Assembly (NCBI GenBank): GCA_964612185.1
Contig: CAZTCR010000037.1
Span: forward strand, 1 to 29,658
Origin: UBA1447 sp964612185
Lineage (GTDB): Bacteria; Bacillota; Clostridia; Oscillospirales; Acutalibacteraceae
DNA length: 29,658 nt
Direction: 5' to 3'
The notes under the pieces were generated by a model that saw nothing but the letters and a program-made list of their open reading frames with translations, was not told the origin of the DNA and made no database searches. Numbering within the stretch: position 1 is the stretch's first letter; the number at the start of each line of letters is the position of its first letter. This document shows positions 23,178 through 29,658 of the stretch, piece by piece. A program made the translations under genes and the position numbers.

Positions 23178-24164
23178 ATGAAAAAGTACTCGCTCGGCCT
23201 TGATATAGGCGGTACCAAATGCGCGGTAGTTTTAGGGCAGGGAGAGATTCCGAAAGACTGCCTTGACGGATTTATTATTGATAAAATCAGCTTTCCGACC
23301 GAACAACCGCGAGGCTGGCAGGCGGTTATGACGGAATTTTTTAATACGTGTGATGATATACTTGCCAAAAACTGTATTACATCTGCCGATTTATCGGCAA
23401 TCGGCATCAGCTGCGGCGGGCCTTTAAGCAGCACCGAGGGCGTCATATACAGTCCGCCGAATTTGCCTGACTGGGACGGCGTGCCGATTGTTAAAATGAT
23501 GACTCAGAGATACGGTGTGCCTGTCTATCTGCAGAATGACGCCAATGCCTGCGCGCTGGCGGAATGGCGCTTCGGCGCAGGCAAAGGTTATAAAAACCTG
23601 ATTTTTCTTACCTTCGGTACCGGCATGGGTGCGGGGCTGATCTTGGACGGTAAATTGTATGCCGGCACCAACGACATGGCGGGCGAGGTCGGGCATATCC
23701 GCCTGGCAGAGGATGGGCCTGTCGGTTACGGCAAAGCAGGCTCGTTTGAGGGCTTCTGCAGCGGCGGCGGTATTGAACGGCTGGCAAAAGCGATGATAAC
23801 CGAAAGATTAAACCGCGGTGAAAAGCCGGCGCTTTGCCCGACTGAAGACGAGCTGAGTAATATCACAGCAAAATCAATTGCGGATGCGGCAAAAAACGGT
23901 GATAAAATCGCTATAGAAATCTATAATATATGCGGCGAATACCTCGGCAGGGGTTTGGCTGTCCTTGTCGACATTTTTAACCCGCAGGCAATTATAATCG
24001 GCAGCATATTCGAACGCTCGAGCAAACTGCTCATCCCGTCTATGACAAAAGCGCTGACTGCGGAGGCTTTGCCGCTTTCGCTTTCCTGTTGCAAAATTAT
24101 TCCCGCTATGCTTGGCAACAGCATCGGCGACTATGCTGCACTCGGTGTAGCATTAAATAATTAG
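23178..24164 (+). CDS. ROK-family sugar kinase
   Basis: A 328-residue ROK protein without an N-terminal helix-turn-helix, so a kinase and not a NagC/XylR-type repressor. The phosphate-binding motif is LGLDIGGTKCAV near the N-terminus. NDANACALAEW carries the catalytic aspartate, and FLTFGTGMGAG is the adenosine-side motif. The region AGEVGHIRLAEDGPVGYGKAGSFE occupies the place of the ROK zinc site, but the three cysteines of CxCGxxGC are replaced, so no zinc is expected there. Likely substrates are glucose, N-acetylmannosamine or similar sugars. It is the first gene after the consensus promoter and is followed at 45 bases by a phosphosugar isomerase-like gene, which points to stepwise sugar processing. 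Confidence 0.9.
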   Translation: MKKYSLGLDIGGTKCAVVLGQGEIPKDCLDGFIIDKISFPTEQPRGWQAVMTEFFNTCDDILAKNCITSADLSAIGISCGGPLSSTEGVIYSPPNLPDWDGVPIVKMMTQRYGVPVYLQNDANACALAEWRFGAGKGYKNLIFLTFGTGMGAGLILDGKLYAGTNDMAGEVGHIRLAEDGPVGYGKAGSFEGFCSGGGIERLAKAMITERLNRGEKPALCPTEDELSNITAKSIADAAKNGDKIAIEIYNICGEYLGRGLAVLVDIFNPQAIIIGSIFERSSKLLIPSMTKALTAEALPLSLSCCKIIPAMLGNSIGDYAALGVALNN

Positions 24165-24209
24165 GAATTTTATACTATTTGGTACATGCGATTTGGAAAG
24201 GAAGCGGCT

Positions 24210-24845
24210 ATGGATCGAACGATGGATATTTTTGATGATTTATTCAAACGGTACTCTTGCCTTGAACCTTCACGCGCGCAACTGCACACGGCATATGACA
24301 TTCTCTGTGAATGTTTTGAAAACGGCGGTAAAATTCTTGTCTGCGGCAACGGCGGCAGCGCAGCGGACAGCGAACACATTGTCGGGGAGTTGATGAAGGG
24401 CTTTATGTCACGGCGCCCTTTGTCGCCAAGTGCTTCGAGCCTTTTCGAAAACTTGGAAGGCGGGGAATACATAGCGTCAAAGCTGCAGGGCGCTATTCCC
24501 GCCATATCACTGACCAGCCAGACCGGGCTGATATCCGCGTTTTCCAACGATGTTGCACCGGATATGGTTTACGCCCAGCAGGTGTGGGGCTATGCGAAAA
24601 AAAGCCCTGATGTGTTGATTGCGCTGAGTACCTCCGGCAATTCAGCAAATATTGTAAACGCTGTTAAAACAGCAAATGCTCTCGGCAGGAAAAGTATTGG
24701 TATCACTGGTGAGTTTGCCAGCAGCTTATGCGAATGCTGCACTGTATGCATCATGATGCCGGAAACCGAGACTTATAAGGTGCAGGAACTGACCTTGCCT
24801 GTGTACCATACGCTATGCGCGATGTTGGAAGCAACATACTTTTAG
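24210..24845 (+). CDS. SIS-domain phosphosugar isomerase-like protein (GmhA-like)
   Basis: A 211-residue SIS protein. LVCGNGGSAADSEHIVGEL matches the phosphate-binding signature of sedoheptulose-7-phosphate isomerase (GmhA) and DiaA. LIALSTSGNSANIVNAV is the second SIS signature, followed by KSIGITG. Glutamate and histidine residues expected in the GmhA active site are present (for example the SEH in the first signature). ATG 24210 has AAAGGAAG just upstream; the in-frame ATG at 24186 has no such site. No heptose-synthesis partners (hldE, gmhB) are nearby, so the substrate may be another phosphosugar produced by the upstream kinase. Confidence 0.87.
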   Translation: MDRTMDIFDDLFKRYSCLEPSRAQLHTAYDILCECFENGGKILVCGNGGSAADSEHIVGELMKGFMSRRPLSPSASSLFENLEGGEYIASKLQGAIPAISLTSQTGLISAFSNDVAPDMVYAQQVWGYAKKSPDVLIALSTSGNSANIVNAVKTANALGRKSIGITGEFASSLCECCTVCIMMPETETYKVQELTLPVYHTLCAMLEATYF

Positions 24846-24958
24846 AGGTAGTAAGCCGGAAGTCATAAGACTGAAGTGAGAATTAGTATTCAGGACACAG
24901 GTTCGTGTATATGGGTAATAAATAAATATAGTTTTCTTAACGAAAGGAACAAATAGTT

Positions 24959-26677
24959 ATGGCTGATAACACAAGTATTCCGCGTCCCGAACACCCTAAC
25001 CCACAGTTTGAGCGCGCTGCATGGCTGAACCTCAACGGTGAATGGGGGTTTGAAATCGATAATAGCAACAGCGGGCAGGAAAGGCAGCTCCAAAGCGCCC
25101 CTACGCTTAGCGGCAGCATTACGGTTCCCTTTTGCCCGGAAAGCAAACTTTCCGGTTTGGAACACAAAGATTTTATGCGCGCCGTCTGGTACAGGCGTGA
25201 ATTTGAAATACCCGCCGAACATGCGGGAAAAAAGGTGGTGCTTCATTTCGGGGCTGTTGACTATGAAGCTTTTGTCTACATCAACAGCAGGCTTGCCGGT
25301 TCACATATTGGCGGTTACACCTCCTTCAGTTTTGATATTTCTCATCTCGTATCAACGGGTAAAAATGTCGTTACGGTTTGTGCCAAGGATGATACCCGCA
25401 GTCCGCTGATTCCGCGCGGTAAACAAAGCGAATTGTACAAGTCGCACGGCTGTGATTATACGCGAACAACCGGAATTTGGCAGACGGTATGGTTGGAATT
25501 TATGCCGGAAGCACACATAAAGAGTGTGGAATATTATCCGGATCAATTAAACGGAACCCTCATGATCCAAGCGGTGGTCTCGGGTTCCGGCATATTCAGA
25601 GCGGCTGCTTTTTATGAGGACAAACCAATGGGGGTTTGCGAAAAGCAGACGGCCGGGGGAGCGCTTAGCCTCTGCATGGAGTTAGCTGAAAAGCATCTTT
25701 GGGAGGTTGGCAAAGGCCAGCTATACGACCTTGAGCTGTCTTTTGAAGAGGATGAGGTGAGCAGCTATTTCGGGCTTCGTAATGTTCGCTTGCAGGATAT
25801 GATGTTCCTGATAAACGAAAAGTCCGTGTTCCAGCGTCTCGTGCTCGATCAAGGCTTTTATCCGGACGGAATTTATACTGCGCCCACGGAAAAAGACTTA
25901 ATTGCCGATATTGAGATTTCAATTGCTGCCGGCTTTAACGGCGCGAGGCTGCACCAAAAAGTATTTGAACCCCTTTTCCTGTATCATTGCGACAGGCTTG
26001 GATATATTGTTTGGGGTGAATATCCGAATTGGGGTGTAGACTATTCGCGCCCGGAGGTTTTGTTCTCAATTCTACCCGAATGGTGTGAGGCAGTCCAACG
26101 GGATTTTAACCATCCGTCTATTGTCGGTTGGTGTCCTTTTAACGAAACATGGGATTATAATGGCAGAAGACAAAATAATGATTTGCTAAGAATTATTTAC
26201 GCTGCAACGAAAAAACTTGATATAACACGCCCTTGTATTGACACGAGCGGTAATTATCATGTTGTTACAGATATTTATGATATTCATGACTATGATCAAA
26301 ATCCGCTTACTTTCAAAGAACACTACGATACCTTGAAGGATGGCGAATTATACCAACAAGTTAACGAGCGGGGATACAGGCAACAATATGAAGGCGAACC
26401 GGTTTTTATCAGTGAGTACGGTGGCATAAAGTGGAGCGTTGATAACAGCGGCGGCTGGGGATACGGCAATGCGCCCAAGACTCAACAGGAGTTTATTGAA
26501 CGGTACAAAGGACTCACGGACGCCCTGCTTGATAATCCCAGCTTGTTCGGGTTTTGCTATACGCAGCTTTATGACATTGAGCAGGAGCAAAACGGGCTTT
26601 ATACCTATGACCGCACAGCAAAATTTGATATGAATATTTTTAAAGCAATCAACTCGCGTAAAGCGGCAATTGAATAA
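24959..26677 (+). CDS. Glycoside hydrolase family 2 protein (beta-glycosidase)
   Basis: A 572-residue cytosolic GH2 enzyme, shorter than the 600-1000 usual for the family. It has an N-terminal jelly-roll domain (WYRREFEIP, then HFGAVDYEAFVYIN and GGYTSFSFDIS), an immunoglobulin-like middle and a TIM barrel. The acid/base is E396 in CPFNETW and the nucleophile is E486 in FISEYGG; both are in the expected context. Before the barrel, DQGFYPDGIYTAP is typical of a GH2 subgroup of unassigned specificity found in gut and soil Bacillota. There is no signal peptide, so it acts on oligosaccharides taken into the cell. AAAGGAAC precedes the ATG. The next gene begins 30 bases after its stop. Confidence 0.9.
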   Translation: MADNTSIPRPEHPNPQFERAAWLNLNGEWGFEIDNSNSGQERQLQSAPTLSGSITVPFCPESKLSGLEHKDFMRAVWYRREFEIPAEHAGKKVVLHFGAVDYEAFVYINSRLAGSHIGGYTSFSFDISHLVSTGKNVVTVCAKDDTRSPLIPRGKQSELYKSHGCDYTRTTGIWQTVWLEFMPEAHIKSVEYYPDQLNGTLMIQAVVSGSGIFRAAAFYEDKPMGVCEKQTAGGALSLCMELAEKHLWEVGKGQLYDLELSFEEDEVSSYFGLRNVRLQDMMFLINEKSVFQRLVLDQGFYPDGIYTAPTEKDLIADIEISIAAGFNGARLHQKVFEPLFLYHCDRLGYIVWGEYPNWGVDYSRPEVLFSILPEWCEAVQRDFNHPSIVGWCPFNETWDYNGRRQNNDLLRIIYAATKKLDITRPCIDTSGNYHVVTDIYDIHDYDQNPLTFKEHYDTLKDGELYQQVNERGYRQQYEGEPVFISEYGGIKWSVDNSGGWGYGNAPKTQQEFIERYKGLTDALLDNPSLFGFCYTQLYDIEQEQNGLYTYDRTAKFDMNIFKAINSRKAAIE

Positions 26678-26707
26678 AACTATCAGCTCTTGCGGGAGGT
26701 GTTGATA

Positions 26708-28528
26708 ATGCTTAAATCGTTGGAACGCTATTTTAAAAATCTGTTCTCTGCAAAGTTAACAAAGATCTATGCGTTTTTCGTTTCCCTGCTGCTATGTATT
26801 AACAGCATTTTTGGGATTGGCGGCAGCGGGGATTATATAATGAACAAAAACGGTTCTCTCGGATGTGTCGATGCAGTTGGCAGAGCAGTAGTATCTTCGG
26901 GTGGTTCAAACGAAAAGCAGGTGGGGATCTTCTATTTTCTTTGGCAGGGTGTTCACGGCACCGGCGGTCCTTATGACAATACTAAAATCGTCGCAAACAA
27001 CCCCGATGCCATCCTATCGGAAGAAAAATGGCTCGCGGCCGGCGGCGGGGGTGTCGGTGAGCATCATTTTTGGGGCGAACCGCTTTTTGGTTATTATACT
27101 TCGCAGGATACCTGGGTAATGCGAAAACACCTGCAAATGCTCACGGACGCGGGCGTTGATTTTATTGTGCTGGATACCACAAACGCGATCACCTATTCCG
27201 ATAGAGTGAAAGACTTGATAGCGGTTTGGTACGAATACCTGTTGGAAGGCTGGGATGTACCGCAAATTGCCTGTTATACCAACACGGCTTCCGGTGATAC
27301 AATGAACAGGGTTTACGATGAACTCTACAACAATACTCAGTTAAAGACCGAATATCCGAGGATAGACGAATTATGGTTCCAATGGGACGGCAAGCCAATG
27401 ATTATCGGCAATGCGGCTGATGAGGCACTGCGCGATGATGTGAAAGCATATTTCAGAATAAAAGCGAACCAATGGCCGACAGAGGAACGCAAGGATGACG
27501 GCTTCCCTTGGATGGAGTTTGACCGTTCATTGACATATCAAGCCATTTACGGAAAAGGTTTTAACCGTGAAATAATGAATGTATCCGCGGCACAGCACTC
27601 CGACACCTGCCGTTTCAGCGCAACAGCTTGGTATGGCGCAAATGACAGGAACAGAACCTGGCATGACGGTGCGAATGATACGGCTGAAAATGCGGTTCAA
27701 CTCGGCTATAATTTCGCGGAACAGTGGGATTTCGCATTATCGTTTGACCCGGATGTTATTTTTGTCACCGGGTTTAACGAGTGGGTAGCACAAAGGCAAC
27801 CGGCATATCCGGGCGAACCGGTTGTGTTTGTGGATTGCGCCGATATGACAAACAGCCGCGATGTGGAGCCGATGAACGGTTTGCTGGGCGATAATTATTA
27901 TATGCAGCTTGTGGATTACATTGCTAAATTCAAGGGCACGGCGGTAAAAAAACCGGTTCAACAGGATGTGACCATTGATATAACCGGTGGCTTTGAGCAG
28001 TGGAACAACCCGGGAATCGTTTCGTATGAAGATTACACGAACGATACCGTTGACAGGAACTGCGCGGGGTTCGGTGATTTGCGTTATGTGGATACGAGCG
28101 GCAGAAATGATATCCGGTCGGTAAAAGCGGCAAAGGACAGTCAATATCTATATTTTTATGTTGATACGGTTGATGCTATACAGGCCATTCAAGACACAAA
28201 CGCAATGAATTTGCTCATTAGCCTCGGGATGCCGACTCCCGCCATGAACGGCTATGATTATTTGATTAACCGCAGCGTTACGAATAACCGGGCAACGGTG
28301 GAACGGTATAATGGCTCGGTTTTTGAAACAGTAGGAACTGCAGATTTTGCAATGGACGGGAATAAGATAATGCTGCGTATAGAGCGGGCTTTGTTCGGTG
28401 TGCAGGCAATTCCAATCGACATACAATTCAAGTGGACGGACAACTGCGATGTTTTTGACACTTATTCATTTTACACAACGGGCGACAGTGCCCCGTACGG
28501 CAGGCTCAACTATACATTTTCTGAATAA
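26708..28528 (+). CDS. Secreted GH99/GH71-like glycosidase with C-terminal carbohydrate-binding-type domain
   Basis: A 606-residue exported protein. The first ~36 residues have a basic amphipathic stretch, then a hydrophobic segment (IYAFFVSLLLCINSIFG), acting as signal or anchor. Residues ~70-410 resemble the GH99-like TIM barrel: GIFYFLWQGVHG at the first strand, HFWGEPLFGYYTSQD, MLTDAGVDFIVLD, and VTGFNEW with E358 as a possible catalytic residue. GH99 and GH71 members cut alpha-mannan or alpha-1,3-glucan, but activity here is uncertain. Residues ~420-606 are beta-rich (CBM9/DOMON-like: VKAAKDSQYLYFYVDT). ATG 26708 has GGGAGG eight bases upstream and is preferred to the TTG at 26690. Confidence 0.75.
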   Translation: MLKSLERYFKNLFSAKLTKIYAFFVSLLLCINSIFGIGGSGDYIMNKNGSLGCVDAVGRAVVSSGGSNEKQVGIFYFLWQGVHGTGGPYDNTKIVANNPDAILSEEKWLAAGGGGVGEHHFWGEPLFGYYTSQDTWVMRKHLQMLTDAGVDFIVLDTTNAITYSDRVKDLIAVWYEYLLEGWDVPQIACYTNTASGDTMNRVYDELYNNTQLKTEYPRIDELWFQWDGKPMIIGNAADEALRDDVKAYFRIKANQWPTEERKDDGFPWMEFDRSLTYQAIYGKGFNREIMNVSAAQHSDTCRFSATAWYGANDRNRTWHDGANDTAENAVQLGYNFAEQWDFALSFDPDVIFVTGFNEWVAQRQPAYPGEPVVFVDCADMTNSRDVEPMNGLLGDNYYMQLVDYIAKFKGTAVKKPVQQDVTIDITGGFEQWNNPGIVSYEDYTNDTVDRNCAGFGDLRYVDTSGRNDIRSVKAAKDSQYLYFYVDTVDAIQAIQDTNAMNLLISLGMPTPAMNGYDYLINRSVTNNRATVERYNGSVFETVGTADFAMDGNKIMLRIERALFGVQAIPIDIQFKWTDNCDVFDTYSFYTTGDSAPYGRLNYTFSE

Positions 28529-28546
28529 TATAATCAAATAAATTAT

Positions 28547-28583
28547 CAATCGAGGGAGCGGTCAGTAACCGCTCCCTCGATTG
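28547..28583. terminator. Strong bidirectional terminator hairpin between convergent glycosidase genes
   Basis: A perfect 16-base stem: the left arm 28547-28562 (CAATCGAGGGAGCGGT) pairs with 28568-28583 around a five-base loop. It lies between the GH99-like stop (28528) and the GH16 gene's original stop (28596). Tracts after the stem are only moderately T-rich on either strand. Confidence 0.8.
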
Positions 28584-28595
28584 TTCATCCCTGTT

Positions 28596-28671
28596 TTAAC
28601 CGGCATCCGCTATCCGGTCAGCATATTGGTATGCCCGTACATAGTCAACAATAAATTCCGCGGGCAAGTTC
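28596..28671 (-). other. Out-of-frame original C-terminus of the GH16 gene
   Basis: In this frame the minus strand reads LPAEFIVDYVRAYQYADR and a few more residues to TAA at 28596-28598. DYVRAYQ is the classical last strand of GH16 enzymes. Restoring the frame by removing one base would give a protein of about 327 residues that ends 13 bases before the shared terminator stem. Confidence 0.8.
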
Positions 28672-29580
28672 TGTGTTGTCGCCGATATTTCCGCCAATGC
28701 CCAAAGAGATAATCAAATACAGCGGCACCTGGCAAACACCGCCAAAATCGGTTCTTGCGGTCTCAACCCCGTTGATATAAAAAATGTATTCGTCCGGGCT
28801 CCATTCAAATCCGTAAGTGTTGTATTCCTCATACGGATTGTTCGCATAAAAATGCCCCTGCATTTCCGAACGGTGGTATGCATCATAGCTGTCCACATGA
28901 ATGGTGTGGTATACCGCATCTTTGTGGAGCGCTTTCTTTTCATATTGCGTCTCAAACACATCGATTTCCGCGCCTGTTACACCGCCGTCGGTAAGACCGA
29001 CCGGGTCGGTTCTAAACATACCTTCACACAGCAGCCAAAAAGCAGGGTTGAGACCGGGGCCTTTCGGTAAGATGCACCGCATTTCAAAATAGCCGTAAAG
29101 CTGTTCAAAACCCGGTTTCGTCGGTCCGTCTGTCCAAGGATTGGTGTCCATGCCGTAGGAATAGTAAGCGGGTCCGTAGGGCCCTTCCGGTCCGACGGGG
29201 CCGTTTTCGAGGTAAGAAGCCTTCATAACAAGGTTCCCGTCACGGAAGCTGACCTGGCCCCTGTTCCAATAATGGTATTGGTCCCTTGGCCAGGTACCGT
29301 CATCACCCCAACAATAATGACCGGACCAGTATGTTTTGTTAAAGGTCCCATCATTAAACTCATCCGACCAGGTCATCACAAACTTGCTCATATCAAGCGC
29401 CGGTCCATTTGGTTTGGTGGGTGTATCAAAAAGCAAAGCGCCGCAAACCTGTGTAAAAATAACAATTGACGCGATTAGTTTGACAATACTGCCCGATGTC
29501 AGCAGTTTTGGAAAGGATAGGATCATGCTGCCCAATTTCTTCAGTGCATCCATTTGCCGTTTGCTAAACAGTGTTTTCAT
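28645..29580 (-). CDS. Secreted GH16 beta-glucanase (laminarinase-like), 3' end frameshifted
   Basis: An open frame of 311 residues. Residues ~29-52 form a hydrophobic export segment preceded by a long basic region. The GH16 jelly roll begins at MTWSDEFND. GAEIDVFET carries the catalytic set E205, D207 and E210 (ExDxxE), and NPAFWLL and YGFEWSPDEYIFYING are further conserved strands. Such enzymes cut beta-1,3 or mixed beta-1,3/1,4 glucans outside the cell. The last residues (ELARGIYC) are abnormal: the expected C-terminal strand LPAEFIVDYVRAYQ is encoded in the neighbouring frame and runs to a TAA at 28596-28598. One extra base near 28668-28671 explains this. GGAGG lies eight bases before the ATG. 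Catalytic residues are intact, but loss of the last strand may destabilise the fold. Confidence 0.88.
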   Translation of the reverse strand: MKTLFSKRQMDALKKLGSMILSFPKLLTSGSIVKLIASIVIFTQVCGALLFDTPTKPNGPALDMSKFVMTWSDEFNDGTFNKTYWSGHYCWGDDGTWPRDQYHYWNRGQVSFRDGNLVMKASYLENGPVGPEGPYGPAYYSYGMDTNPWTDGPTKPGFEQLYGYFEMRCILPKGPGLNPAFWLLCEGMFRTDPVGLTDGGVTGAEIDVFETQYEKKALHKDAVYHTIHVDSYDAYHRSEMQGHFYANNPYEEYNTYGFEWSPDEYIFYINGVETARTDFGGVCQVPLYLIISLGIGGNIGDNTELARGIYC

Positions 29581-29658
29581 CTTCTGACCTCCTGAATAAT
29601 TTATACGTACTGTAAAGTTAAATGAAAGTTGAGAACCCGAACTCCTTAGTGGTACAAT

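Noticed and set aside
24186..24209. Upstream ATG start for the SIS-domain gene
   Set aside because: It lacks a ribosome binding site, whereas AAAGGAAG stands just before the ATG at 24210.

Overview
The window looks like a chromosomal stretch of an anaerobic Clostridia-type Bacillota. The evidence is strong AGGAGG-like ribosome binding sites, sigma-A type promoters (TTGACA / TATAAT with 17-base spacers), many 4-base ATGA stop/start overlaps, a KtrAB-type potassium system, an Fe-S old-yellow-enzyme protein and secreted glycosidases with Gram-positive style N-termini. Species-level assignment is not possible from the sequence alone. No RNA genes, CRISPR array or complete insertion sequence was found.

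Layout. (1) Positions 1-7206, minus strand: a tightly coupled operon read right to left as SDR dehydrogenase, fumarate-reductase-like flavoprotein, a membrane-anchored protein of unknown function (perhaps an alpha/alpha-toroid) and a secreted metallophosphoesterase. (2) Positions 7346-10630, plus strand, divergent from the first: an Fe-S old-yellow-enzyme oxidoreductase, a sugar isomerase/epimerase-like TIM barrel and a Gfo/Idh/MocA dehydrogenase. Together these two blocks look like a redox pathway for a glycoside or polyol-type substrate; the substrate cannot be read from the sequence. (3) Positions 10684-14640: a separately transcribed ArsB/NhaD-type permease with a clear promoter and terminator, then a KtrB/KtrA-like potassium uptake pair. 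(4) Positions 14661-20714, minus strand: a nine-gene arsenic/metal operon led by ArsR, with an 8+8 palindromic operator next to the promoter. In order of transcription it is arsR, an ArsP-type permease, a CDF metal exporter, a membrane-anchored thioredoxin, CcdA, a small CxxC thioredoxin-fold protein, a cysteine-rich ferredoxin-like protein, arsM and acr3. It combines arsenite export, arsenic methylation, probable organoarsenical export and a thiol/electron relay, but has no recognisable arsenate reductase. (5) Positions 20858-22452: a complete AbiEi/AbiEii type IV toxin-antitoxin (abortive infection) pair with its own promoter and a candidate operator. (6) Positions 22453-23114: a short dispersed-repeat-like sequence, a terminator and the 3' remnant of a repeat-containing surface protein. 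(7) Positions 23118-29580: a carbohydrate region with a ROK kinase, a SIS-domain phosphosugar isomerase, a GH2 glycosidase and a secreted GH99/GH71-like protein on the plus strand, convergent with a secreted GH16 beta-glucanase whose 3' end carries a one-base frameshift.

The most notable items are the arsenic operon pairing methylation with organoarsenical export and a dedicated redox relay, the divergent flavoenzyme/sugar-oxidoreductase cluster, and the GH16 frameshift, where the lost C-terminus can be read directly in the neighbouring frame.
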